NCBI GenBank assembly: GCA_900769145.1
Contig: CAAGFN010000131.1
Coordinates: forward strand, 1-18,824
Origin: Rikenellaceae bacterium
GTDB taxonomy: Bacteria > Bacteroidota > Bacteroidia > Bacteroidales > UBA932
Length of the DNA: 18,824 bases
Reading direction: 5' to 3'
Positions 7,788-15,614 of this stretch are shown piece after piece. Within the stretch, counting starts at the first letter, position 1; each line of letters starts with the position of its first letter. The translations under genes and the position numbers were made by a program. The notes beneath the pieces are model-generated. The model saw only the letters and a program-made list of their open reading frames with translations, had not been told where the DNA came from and did no database searches.

Positions 7788-8332
7788 TGATGGCGGGCAG
7801 TTCAAAAACACCGGATTTCGGCTCAATAAAAGGATTGGCCTTCGACGTTGACGGAGTATTCACGGACGGGGGCGTGTTCTGCGACTTAAGCGGCGAACTC
7901 TACAGGACATTCGATGCCAAGGACGGATTTGCAGTCAGGATGGCCTCACTGAAGAACATCCCGGTCGCAATAATAACCGGAGGCCGTTCAGGTTCCATCC
8001 GCGAGCGGTTCAAGAGTTGCGGACTGTCACCCGAGGATGTCTATCTCGGCTCCAGGGACAAACTCGAGGACCTTGACAAATTCTGCTCACGAGTCGGCCT
8101 GAGCCGGAAAGAAGTGCTTTACGTCGGGGATGATGTTCCTGACATTGAGGCGATTATGGAATGCGGAGCCGGTTGCTGTCCTTGTGACGCAGTCCCGGAG
8201 GTCAAGGAGGCAGCTGACTATGTATCCCCTTTCCCGGGCGGCCGCGGCTGCGTCAGGGATGTCATTGAGAAAGTCCTGAAGGCCAAGGGGTTGTGGGTAT
8301 TTGATGCAAAGGGCTACAAGGCTAAATTCTAA
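7787..8332 (+). CDS. kdsC: KdsC-type 3-deoxy-manno-octulosonate-8-phosphate phosphatase
   Basis: This 181-residue C0-type HAD phosphatase is close to KdsC, which removes phosphate from Kdo-8-phosphate during LPS core and lipid A synthesis in the cytoplasm. HAD motif I is FDVDGVFTDG with nucleophile D20 and acid/base D22. Motif II is IITGG, motif III includes K87 of SRDKLEDL or a nearby lysine, and motif IV is YVGDDVPDIE. The KdsC-like GGRG-VR segment (residues 150-156, FPGGRGCVRDV) and a short C-terminal tail are present; E. coli KdsC has the same GGRGAVRE feature. Two adjacent ATGs (7787 and 7790) could each be the start. The gene overlaps DUF3467 by one base and is followed by maf after six bases. 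A related HAD phosphatase of another sugar acid is the main alternative. Confidence 0.83.
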   Translation: MMAGSSKTPDFGSIKGLAFDVDGVFTDGGVFCDLSGELYRTFDAKDGFAVRMASLKNIPVAIITGGRSGSIRERFKSCGLSPEDVYLGSRDKLEDLDKFCSRVGLSRKEVLYVGDDVPDIEAIMECGAGCCPCDAVPEVKEAADYVSPFPGGRGCVRDVIEKVLKAKGLWVFDAKGYKAKF

Positions 8333-8338
8333 CAGGCA

Positions 8339-8917
8339 ATGGATATTCTGGAAGGCAGGAAACTGATACTCGGGAGCGCCTCGCCGAGACGAAGGGAATT
8401 GCTGGAGGGGGCAGGTTTCGAATTCACCGTGGATACAGGGAACAATTTCGAGGAGGTCATACCTGAGGATATTGACCCGGAAGAAATCCCCGCATTGATG
8501 TCTGTCGGAAAGTCACACGGATTCCATAGGGAACTCTCTGACAATGAGATACTTCTGACATCGGACACAATAGTGGTATGCGACGGCAGGCCGATGGGCA
8601 AGCCCCACTCCGCTGCGGAGGCCGCCGGGATGCTCCGCTTCCTGTCAGGCAAAACGCATTCTGTCGTTACTGCCATAACAATAAGGGACAATACCCGGGA
8701 AAAGACGGTGTCCGATCGCGCAATGGTTCACTTCAAGGAGCTGACCGACAATGAGATATCCCATTATGTCAATGCCTGTAAACCTTTCGACAAAGCCGGC
8801 GCATACGCTATCCAGGAGTGGATTGGCTACATTGGAATCACAGGTATCGAAGGCTCATTCTACACCATAATGGGACTCCCGATACATCTTGTGTACCGGG
8901 AGCTCGAAGTATTCTAG
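8339..8917 (+). CDS. maf: Maf family nucleoside triphosphate pyrophosphatase
   Basis: This 192-residue protein has the Maf/HAM1-related fold signature. Maf proteins hydrolyse nucleoside triphosphates, including modified ones, to monophosphate and pyrophosphate, which keeps them out of nucleic acids. Landmarks are GSASPRRRELL (12-22), the acidic TSDTIV block (about 74-79), the GKPHSAAEAAGMLRFLSGKTH region (about 87-107) and KAGAYAIQ (152-159). The last resembles the YhdE (dTTP/UTP) group more than YceF, though substrate preference is inference. It is the last gene of the DUF3467-kdsC-maf run and converges on the methyltransferase gene with a 24-base gap. Confidence 0.93.
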   Translation: MDILEGRKLILGSASPRRRELLEGAGFEFTVDTGNNFEEVIPEDIDPEEIPALMSVGKSHGFHRELSDNEILLTSDTIVVCDGRPMGKPHSAAEAAGMLRFLSGKTHSVVTAITIRDNTREKTVSDRAMVHFKELTDNEISHYVNACKPFDKAGAYAIQEWIGYIGITGIEGSFYTIMGLPIHLVYRELEVF

Positions 8918-8935
8918 CTAGCCACAGCAGCTAGC
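8917..8935. terminator. Small hairpin between convergent genes
   Basis: GCTAGC (8917-8922) recurs at 8930-8935 around a 7-base spacer, and as it is self-complementary the two copies can pair. It sits exactly between the convergent stops of maf and the methyltransferase gene. The stem is only 6 bp and neither side has a T tract, so termination here is a weak inference. Confidence 0.3.
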
Positions 8936-8941
8936 AAACTA

Positions 8942-10141
8942 TTACTCAACGTAAAGAAGAAGGCCCTTGAGATATTCTCCCTCAGGGTGATAGATATTGA
9001 CCGCATGGTCGGCCGGCTGGTTCAGTCTGTCGAGTATGCGGACTTTTCGTCCGGTCTGGGCCGCACCGGAGAAGACTGCAAGCGCGAATGCCTCCTTGTC
9101 CACGACCTGGGAGCAGCTGAAAGTAAACACCATGCCACCCGGAGCAACCTTGGAAATTGCGGCTGCATTAAGTCTCTGATATGCCCTGAGGGCATTGTTG
9201 AGTGCTCCCCTGTGCTTTGCGAATGCAGGCGGATCAACAATCATCAAATCATATTTGTCCGCCGGGACATTTCTGAGGAATTCAATCGCATCCTGGCAAT
9301 ATTCCCCGTGCTTTTCCTCAGGAAAGCCTCCAAGTTCAATATTCCTCTTCACCATCGCCATAGCCTTGGCCGAACTGTCCACCGAGTCTACGTGATTGGC
9401 CCCAGCTCCTAAAGCATAGATTGAGAAGCCTCCAGTATAGCAGAAGAGATTCAATACATTACGCCCATTGGAATATCTCTCCACAAGGGCCCTGTTCTCC
9501 CGCTGGTCCAGGAAGAAACCGGTCTTCTGGCCCTCGGTCCAGTTCACAATGAAGCGATGTCCGTTTTCGAGAACAGTCTGTTCGTCATCATTGAACCCTT
9601 CCTTCCTGTACATGTATCCGTCAATCAGTTCAAGACCGGCCTTGAAAGGCGCAGTTCCGGAACTCTTGTCATATACAGCCTTGAGTTCATCACCATAAAC
9701 AGCGACCAGGGCTTCACAAATCTGCTTCTTCGCCCTGAACATCCCGGCAGAATGAGCCTGCATTACACAGACTCCGTCATAATAGTCAATGATAAGTCCA
9801 GGCAGATTGTCACCCTCCCCATGAACAAGGCGGTAACAATTCGTCCGCCCATCCGCACACCCGGCGAGGCCAACTGACTTCCTGACCTGTAAAGCATTGG
9901 AAATCATTACCTTCCAGAAATCATCCCCAAGCACCGGAGATTCGAAACTGAGCACCCTCACGGCAATGGAACCTATCTGGTAATGCCCCGTTGCCAGGAA
10001 TTTTCCGTCAGAGGCGAAGACATTGACGACATCGCCTTCAGCCGGCTCCCCGACAATCTGCGCCACGGCCCCGGAAAAGACCCATGGGTGGAATCTTTTG
10101 AGCGACTCTTCCCTACCTTTTTTCAGAATTATCTTTGACAT
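8942..10141 (-). CDS. rlmI: RlmI-like 23S rRNA (cytosine-C5) methyltransferase
   Basis: This 399-residue protein is a class I SAM-dependent methyltransferase with an N-terminal PUA domain. The E. coli relative RlmI makes m5C1962 in 23S rRNA and is 396 residues long. The PUA region covers about 1-70, with RFHPWVFSGAV at 16-26. SAM-binding motif I is NLFCYTGGFS (231-240), motif IV is VDPPAFAKHR (302-311), and the cysteine motif is FSCS (341-344). The C-terminal PADH-YPEG-YLKG pattern is closely shared with E. coli RlmI (here PADHAVNIYHPEGEYLKG). An in-frame start 12 codons upstream exists; the ATG at 10139-10141 is chosen because it matches the family's N-terminus and length. It overlaps the end of the exonuclease gene by 29 bases. 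Confidence 0.9.
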   Translation of the reverse strand: MSKIILKKGREESLKRFHPWVFSGAVAQIVGEPAEGDVVNVFASDGKFLATGHYQIGSIAVRVLSFESPVLGDDFWKVMISNALQVRKSVGLAGCADGRTNCYRLVHGEGDNLPGLIIDYYDGVCVMQAHSAGMFRAKKQICEALVAVYGDELKAVYDKSSGTAPFKAGLELIDGYMYRKEGFNDDEQTVLENGHRFIVNWTEGQKTGFFLDQRENRALVERYSNGRNVLNLFCYTGGFSIYALGAGANHVDSVDSSAKAMAMVKRNIELGGFPEEKHGEYCQDAIEFLRNVPADKYDLMIVDPPAFAKHRGALNNALRAYQRLNAAAISKVAPGGMVFTFSCSQVVDKEAFALAVFSGAAQTGRKVRILDRLNQPADHAVNIYHPEGEYLKGLLLYVE

Positions 10142-10898
10142 TTGACTTATTTTTGGTTCTCGATCTTCTTCTTGCACTGCGCTTCTTCAGATTGCGGCGA
10201 TGTCTCCTTCTCTTCTCCCGCCGTTTCTCAGCCCTGGCCTCCAGCTGTTCAGGAGTAAGCACCTTCTCCTGCTTCTCGGCAAGTTCAGGATGCATCTGCT
10301 CGAATGTCAACGGAGCCTTGGCGCATCTGCGCAACTTCTTGTACATCTCCCTGCACACCCAGGCATCTGTAGCAGCGTATTTCCTCTGAGGCTCAGACAG
10401 TTCCGAAGCCTCCCAGTTGGAAAGCTGCTGTGTCTTGGAAATGCGCACAGACATTATTATGGCAGCCATTTTCTTGACACTCTTGTCCCTGATGCCATAC
10501 TCCCAGACAATCTTCTGCAAATCCACGAAGCCGCCCGGCTGGAAACCATTGTACCTCTGCAGGCCGCGGACATCATCATTCACGGCTGCTCCGATTTTCA
10601 AAATTGACTCGTTTGAGAGAATAGCTGCAAGCCTGTCATCTATCCCGCAACTCTTCACCCTGAACAGAAAAGCCTTGCCCGGCCCGGAAAGCTGGAGCAG
10701 CGAAACCCCATAATGTGGCTGCCCGGGTGAAAATGAAGGCCTGGACTCTGTATCGAAGCCCAGCATTTTCTGCCGTGAGAGAAAACGCACAGCCGCATCA
10801 TATTCCGGTCCCTGCCTGTCAATCACGCAAATCTCACCGTCAAAGGCGGCAAGTTCAAGTTTATCAATCTCTTCAGGTGTAATGCTAATCTGAAACAT
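10113..10898 (-). CDS. DEDDy 3'-5' exonuclease with basic C-terminal tail
   Basis: This 261-residue protein has an RNase D/WRN-type DEDDy exonuclease domain at about 20-195, expected to remove nucleotides from 3' ends of DNA or RNA with two metal ions. Visible acids are D49 and E51 (GFDTES), D109 (AAVNDDVRGL) and D178 with tyrosine Y174 (YAATDAW), so the active site looks complete. No HRDC domain follows. Residues 222-261 are instead extremely rich in Arg and Lys and probably bind nucleic acid or the ribosome. The ATG (10896-10898) lies inside the last 14 bases of the upstream gene, and the basic tail's last codons overlap rlmI. The linkage with rlmI hints at an RNA role, but that is inference. 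Confidence 0.9.
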   Translation of the reverse strand: MFQISITPEEIDKLELAAFDGEICVIDRQGPEYDAAVRFLSRQKMLGFDTESRPSFSPGQPHYGVSLLQLSGPGKAFLFRVKSCGIDDRLAAILSNESILKIGAAVNDDVRGLQRYNGFQPGGFVDLQKIVWEYGIRDKSVKKMAAIIMSVRISKTQQLSNWEASELSEPQRKYAATDAWVCREMYKKLRRCAKAPLTFEQMHPELAEKQEKVLTPEQLEARAEKRREKRRRHRRNLKKRSARRRSRTKNKSNVKDNSEKR

Positions 10899-12129
10899 AT
10901 CTCTCGAACATTGTCGGCGTCAAAGCCTTGAGCTTCTCCTCCAATGAATCCGGCAGGTTCCTGGACTTCATCCTGACAAGGACGAAGGTATCCACGTCAG
11001 ATGCCGGGGCCCTGTTGTACTTGAACGAATCAGTATAAAGCCCGTCAGTTCCGTAATCGGCCTGGGACATCCCGGGCACCGGAATTGTGGCATAGAATTC
11101 CGCCTTAGGATAGGCGATGCGGTGAGTGAACAGATTTGCTGCCCTCATCGCTTTTTCACATTCGTATATAACCGCCGTAGCGGCATCAATGAATTCGAAA
11201 TCTTCGGAAATCAATGATTTATAGACAATAAGGCTGTCATCCACATTGTCCCAGAGATTTACCAATGCAGAATTCAGATCAGCGGCGGAAAGAGGCATTT
11301 CATCCACCAGGGCGGCATCCAATGCCCCCGTCTTTCCGGATTCCTTGTACATCCTCAGGAAGGAAAAAATCCTGTCCTCGATGTCACCCTGGGCCGGGCT
11401 GAAAACCCCGAAGTCAAATCCGGGATAATCAATTGACAGACTTGTTTTTACCGCCGGATAAACTCCATCATTCACAATATTTTCACTAGCCCACACGGCG
11501 ATATTCATATCCGCACCATGGCGGGCAGATGCCAGACGGAGCATCGAATGAACAGGAGAAATGACATGAATATCCCGCTTGGAAAACTTCAGGAGCGAGT
11601 TTATATCATAATATCCGAATGCCGAGAGATAAGATGAGGAAAGAACTACTACCTTCGCACCGGCCTTGCGTTCACCAAGGTTCCTGTCATATTGGCTTAC
11701 AAGAGCCGTCGTGTCTATCAGGTCGAAAAATGAGCGGACTGCGGCCTCCTTGAGGAATTCGTCATTGGAAATCCTGAGATAACCGGAGTACGGTTCGTTG
11801 GCCAGGTCCGGAACCACGGCTACTGTCTCGCCGGCAAAATCCGGAAGTCCGTCCGGAATAGAGCGGCCGTCTACATTGTCGAAAACATCGCAAGCAAGGA
11901 ATTTTTCAGACAGCCAGAAAGTCTCGGCTGACGGGCCGAACACGGTTATACTGCCTCCCACGCCATCAATCCCAGCCTTCTTGAGCCTATTGAAAGCAGT
12001 CGAGGACGTATCCGAGACAATGTCACGGACATATTTGATAGACAAAGGGTCACCGGCCCCACGGTCCATACAGGATTCCGCGAAGGTCGGCGACAATGCT
12101 AAAAGTAAAATCAGAAGTCTTTTCCTCAT
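10885..12129 (-). CDS. Unrecognised exported protein, 414 residues
   Basis: I do not recognise this protein. The N-terminus MRKRLLILLLALSPTFAES is a clear signal sequence, with likely cleavage after A17. C20 follows closely, but the segment before it (FAES) is a poor lipobox, so a lipoprotein is possible though unlikely. The mature part alternates hydrophobic strands and helices (for example ITVFG at 61-65, VAVVPDL at 103-109, KVVVLSSSYLSAFGYY at 159-174, IHVISPVHSML at 187-197). This suggests a Rossmann-like alpha/beta fold, perhaps of periplasmic-binding-protein type. No catalytic motif is obvious. The start is the ATG at 12127-12129; a TTG directly before it is rejected. It begins nine bases after glnN and overlaps the exonuclease start by 14 bases. 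Confidence 0.8.
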   Translation of the reverse strand: MRKRLLILLLALSPTFAESCMDRGAGDPLSIKYVRDIVSDTSSTAFNRLKKAGIDGVGGSITVFGPSAETFWLSEKFLACDVFDNVDGRSIPDGLPDFAGETVAVVPDLANEPYSGYLRISNDEFLKEAAVRSFFDLIDTTALVSQYDRNLGERKAGAKVVVLSSSYLSAFGYYDINSLLKFSKRDIHVISPVHSMLRLASARHGADMNIAVWASENIVNDGVYPAVKTSLSIDYPGFDFGVFSPAQGDIEDRIFSFLRMYKESGKTGALDAALVDEMPLSAADLNSALVNLWDNVDDSLIVYKSLISEDFEFIDAATAVIYECEKAMRAANLFTHRIAYPKAEFYATIPVPGMSQADYGTDGLYTDSFKYNRAPASDVDTFVLVRMKSRNLPDSLEEKLKALTPTMFERYVSD

Positions 12130-12138
12130 CAATCCAAA

Positions 12139-14313
12139 TTAAAAGAAAAGGAGCTCCCTGTACTTAGGAAGTGGCCAGAGCTCGTCATCCACGAGCATTT
12201 CGAGATGGTCGGCATTATAACGGACCTTGTCCATCTCATCCTTGACTTCCGTTGAATACAGATAAGCCCTTTCCGCCATATTCTCAACCTTGTTGGCCTT
12301 CTTGCGGGCTTCCACAAGATTTGCGACATCGGCGGAAATATTGTTTACAAATCCGGAAATATTCCTGTAGGTATCCATATCAGCCTTGCAGAGATCCTTG
12401 TACTCGTCACCGAAGACATCCTTGCAGCCCTTGATGCTCTTGATGAGAATGTTCTGGTAACTTACAGCTGCAGGAATCACGTGGTTCAGGCAGACATCAC
12501 CTATAATCCTGGCCTCAATCTGAAGCTTCTTGACATAGGTCTCGTTCAGCACCTCATAGCGTGCCTCGGACTCCACCGGAGAGAGTACGCCAAGCTTGCT
12601 GAACATCTCAACTGTCTGTGGATCAATATAAACCTTGTAAGCCTCAGGCACATTGCGTACAGCCTTGAGACCTCGGCGGGCTGACTCTTCCTCCCACTCC
12701 TTGCTATATCCGTTGCCCTCGAACATGATATTTGAAGACTCGGAAATGAATTTGCGCACAGTTGCGAGAATTGCTGTCGGGCGGCTTTCGCCCCTGGCCT
12801 CAAGGGCATCTACCTCAGCCCTGAAGTCATTGAGGCTCTCGGCAACAATAGAGTTGAGAACGTAGGTGGCACCTGCAGCATTGGCGGATGAACCTACCGC
12901 ACGGAACTCGAAACGGTTTCCTGTGAATGCGAAAGGAGATGTCCTGTTCCTGTCGGTATTGTCCTGGAGAAGGTCAGGAATTGAGCTTACCATCTGGATG
13001 GTAGCCTTGCCTGCTTCAAGGTCTGAGGTATCCTTCATGTTCATTATACGCTCGAGGATTCTGGAAACCGTGGCACCGGAGAAGATTGACATAACTGCTG
13101 GCGGAGCCTCGTGACCACCGAGCCTGTATGAGTTGTTCAATGTACATACAGAGGTCATCAGCAAGTAGTTATGACGATATACCGCACGTACTACAGATGA
13201 ATATACTGCAAGGAACTGAAGGTTCTTGTCCGGAGTCTTGCCAGGAGAAAGAAGATTCACTCCGGTATCCGTCTGCATTGACCAGTTGCAATGCTTGCCG
13301 CTTCCGTTGATGCCGTCGAAAGGTTTCTCGTGGAAGATTACCTTCAGGTGATGCTTTTCGGCAACCTTCGGCATAAGAATCATGAGGAGCATGTTCTGGT
13401 CAATGGCCCTTGTGAGCTCGCAGAATACAGGTGCGCACTCGAACTGGTTCGGGGCCACTTCATTATGCCTTGTCTGAAGCTGGATGCCGAGCTTGTATGC
13501 CTCGGTTTCGAAATCCTTCATGAAGGCTTCAACCTTGGAAGGAATGGCTCCGAAATAGTGGTCGGAAAGCTGCTGGTCCTTGGCTGAAGTATGCCCGATG
13601 ACAGTCCTGTCACAGAGCTTCAGGTCTGGTCTGGCATTGTAAAGTGCCTCATCTACAAGGAAATACTCCTGCTCAAGACCGGCATTTACAGAAACTGTCT
13701 TCACGGACTCGTCGAAAAGGTTAACGACGGATGTGGCGGCATTGCTGAGTGCCTGGATTGAACGGAGATTAGGAACTTTCATATCAAGTGCTTCTCCCGT
13801 ATAGGAAACGAATACGGAAGGGATGCAGAGTGTCTCATCGAGAACAAATACGGGAGAATTAGGATCCCAAGCTGAATAACCCCTGGCTTCGAATGTATTG
13901 CGAAGGCCACCGTTAGGAAAACTTGAGGCATCCGGTTCCTGCTGGACGAGTGCAGAACCACTGAAGCGCTCAAATACCTGGCCGTCCTTGACGGTTACAA
14001 ACGCCTCGTGCTTCTCTGCCGTTGAGCCTGTCAAAGGCTGGAAGAGATGGGTGTAATGTGTCGCTCCCCTTTCCAGGGCCCATGTCTTCATTGCCGACGC
14101 GATCTCATTGGCAACCGACCTGTCAATGGTCTTTCCGAACTTGACAGCGGCAAGGACAGCGTCATAGGCAGTCTGGGACATGTACTTCCTCATTTTCGGG
14201 AGGTCGAACACGTTTTCTCCGAAATAGGCCGAAACTGGCCTCTTTTCCACGAAATAACGCTCCGTGGTATGAGCGGCGGCTTCGTCCAAAGCCATTTGTC
14301 TAAAAGTTGACAT
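12139..14313 (-). CDS. glnN: Glutamine synthetase type III
   Basis: This 724-residue enzyme makes glutamine from glutamate, ammonia and ATP, the central ammonia-assimilation step. Its length fits the GSIII family first described in Bacteroides fragilis, about 729 residues, rather than GSI (about 470). Conserved blocks are the N-terminal RPVSAYFGENVFDLPKMRKYM (25-45), GLEQEYFLVD (212-221) with metal-binding glutamates, RHNEVAPNQFE (282-292) and KPFDGINGSGKHCNWS (330-345). The ATG at 14311-14313 is chosen. The reading frame runs 11 codons further upstream, but the likely promoter box at 14344-14351 overlaps that extension. It heads the leftward glnN, exported protein, exonuclease, rlmI run. GSIII in this phylum is generally nitrogen-regulated, but no regulator site is evident beyond the promoter repeat. 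Confidence 0.97.
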   Translation of the reverse strand: MSTFRQMALDEAAAHTTERYFVEKRPVSAYFGENVFDLPKMRKYMSQTAYDAVLAAVKFGKTIDRSVANEIASAMKTWALERGATHYTHLFQPLTGSTAEKHEAFVTVKDGQVFERFSGSALVQQEPDASSFPNGGLRNTFEARGYSAWDPNSPVFVLDETLCIPSVFVSYTGEALDMKVPNLRSIQALSNAATSVVNLFDESVKTVSVNAGLEQEYFLVDEALYNARPDLKLCDRTVIGHTSAKDQQLSDHYFGAIPSKVEAFMKDFETEAYKLGIQLQTRHNEVAPNQFECAPVFCELTRAIDQNMLLMILMPKVAEKHHLKVIFHEKPFDGINGSGKHCNWSMQTDTGVNLLSPGKTPDKNLQFLAVYSSVVRAVYRHNYLLMTSVCTLNNSYRLGGHEAPPAVMSIFSGATVSRILERIMNMKDTSDLEAGKATIQMVSSIPDLLQDNTDRNRTSPFAFTGNRFEFRAVGSSANAAGATYVLNSIVAESLNDFRAEVDALEARGESRPTAILATVRKFISESSNIMFEGNGYSKEWEEESARRGLKAVRNVPEAYKVYIDPQTVEMFSKLGVLSPVESEARYEVLNETYVKKLQIEARIIGDVCLNHVIPAAVSYQNILIKSIKGCKDVFGDEYKDLCKADMDTYRNISGFVNNISADVANLVEARKKANKVENMAERAYLYSTEVKDEMDKVRYNADHLEMLVDDELWPLPKYRELLFF

Positions 14314-14343
14314 AATTTTATGTGATTTTGTTAAGTACGTCCA

Positions 14344-14351
14344 CAAAGATA
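14344..14351 (-). promoter_or_regulatory. Likely -7 box for glnN
   Basis: Read leftward this is TATCTTTG, matching TAnnTTTG, 30 bases before the glnN ATG. No -33 TTTG is seen at standard spacing. It forms the left arm of the inverted repeat with the aminotransferase box, and it fixes the glnN start downstream of it. Confidence 0.6.
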
Positions 14352-14362
14352 AAGAAAATCAC

Positions 14363-14370
14363 TATCTTTG
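14363..14370 (+). promoter_or_regulatory. Likely -7 box for the aminotransferase gene
   Basis: TATCTTTG matches TAnnTTTG and lies 41 bases before the ATG at 14412. A TTTG exists at 14327-14330, but that is 32 bases upstream and too far. The box supports starting the protein at 14412 rather than at the more upstream in-frame codons. Confidence 0.6.
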
Positions 14371-14411
14371 TAAAAGATTTCTGGCCGAAATTTGTATTAA
14401 AACGAAACAAT

Positions 14412-15614
14412 ATGGCAAAAATTTCCAACAAGTCCCAAGAGATGCCGGCTTCAGCCATCCGCAAGCTGGTTCCTTTCGCTGATGCCGCCAAGGCTGACGG
14501 TGTCAAAGTTTACCACCTCAATGTGGGCCAGCCGGACATAAAGTCTCCGGATTGCGCTCTCGAAGCCGTAAGGAAGAACAGCTTGGATCACGTATCTTAT
14601 TCCAATTCAGCAGGTTTGATTGAACTCCGCCGCGGACTGGTTGACAAATACTATAAGAAAATCGGCATTGACATTGACGTCAAGGAACTCATAGTCACCG
14701 TAGCAGGAAGCGAGGGCGTGAATCTCGCACTGCAGATTACCTGTGACGAGGGGGACGAGGTCATTGTTCTCGAGCCTTTCTACACCAATTACAATACATT
14801 CGCCTTCATGAACGGAATAACAATGAAAGCCGTTCACACAGATATCCGCGAAGGTTTCAAGGTCCCGGATGTGTCCGAATTCGAGAAGCTGATTACCCCA
14901 AGGACAAAAGCCATCCTCATCAGCAACCCGGGCAACCCTACCGGAACCCTTTACACCAAGGAAAACATGCTCGCCCTCGGGGAAGTAGCCCGCAAGCACG
15001 ACCTCTTCCTCATTTCCGATGAGGTTTACAGGGAGTTCTGCTACACAGACGAGCCGCATTTCTCAGCGATGAACATCCCGGGACTTGAAGACAATGTCAT
15101 TCTTATCGACTCTGTATCAAAGAGATACAATCTCTGCGGCTGCCGAATCGGCTGCATCATCTCGCACAATGAGGAAGTGATGAAGGCTGCGATGAAATAC
15201 GCCCAGGCAAGGCTCTGTCCTCCGATTTACGGCCAGATTGCAGCGCTCGGCGCCCTTGACACACCGGATTCGTACTTTGAAGAAGTCAAGAAGGAGTATA
15301 TCAGGAGAAGGGACTATATGATAGGAAGAATGCTGAAGATGCCGGGAGTATATTCCCCGCTTCCTATGGGTGCCTTCTACACTGTCGCCGAGATTCCGGT
15401 GGACAATGCCGAGAATTTCGCAAAGTGGATGCTCACGGAGTTCAGATACGAGGGGCAGACTACAATGGTAACCCCTGCAGCTTCATTTTACAAGACACCG
15501 GGAGCAGGCATCAACCACGTGAGGGCAGCCTACGTGCTGGAAGTTCCCGAGCTTGAAAAGGCTATGGACGTGCTAGAGAAGGGTCTTGAGCAGTATCCGG
15601 GCAGGACAATCTAA
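14412..15614 (+). CDS. PLP-dependent class I/II aminotransferase
   Basis: This 400-residue fold-type I aminotransferase is of aspartate-aminotransferase type; such enzymes move amino groups between amino acids and 2-oxo acids using pyridoxal phosphate. Key sites are NVGQPD (37-42), N172 in SNPGNPTGT, D203 and Y206 in ISDEVY, the PLP lysine K237 in SVSKRYN, and R245 in CRIGC. The reading frame is open 30 codons further upstream, but the likely promoter lies there, so the ATG at 14412 is used. It is divergent from glnN, and a link through glutamate and nitrogen metabolism is plausible. The amino acid substrate is not decided by the sequence. Its stop overlaps the stop of the convergent hydrolase gene. 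Confidence 0.92.
   Translation: MAKISNKSQEMPASAIRKLVPFADAAKADGVKVYHLNVGQPDIKSPDCALEAVRKNSLDHVSYSNSAGLIELRRGLVDKYYKKIGIDIDVKELIVTVAGSEGVNLALQITCDEGDEVIVLEPFYTNYNTFAFMNGITMKAVHTDIREGFKVPDVSEFEKLITPRTKAILISNPGNPTGTLYTKENMLALGEVARKHDLFLISDEVYREFCYTDEPHFSAMNIPGLEDNVILIDSVSKRYNLCGCRIGCIISHNEEVMKAAMKYAQARLCPPIYGQIAALGALDTPDSYFEEVKKEYIRRRDYMIGRMLKMPGVYSPLPMGAFYTVAEIPVDNAENFAKWMLTEFRYEGQTTMVTPAASFYKTPGAGINHVRAAYVLEVPELEKAMDVLEKGLEQYPGRTI

Larger units (their letters stand above)
14343..14371. repeat. Perfect 9-bp inverted repeat spanning two promoter boxes
   Basis: ACAAAGATA (14343-14351) and TATCTTTGT (14363-14371) are exact reverse complements with an 11-base spacer. Each arm contains one outward-facing TATCTTTG box. 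The symmetry may simply reflect two similar promoters back to back, or it may be a shared operator. Confidence 0.6.

Noticed and set aside
14314..14346. N-terminal extension of glutamine synthetase by 11 codons
   Set aside because: The likely glnN promoter box overlaps the extension, and the GSIII-like N-terminus begins at the ATG at 14313.
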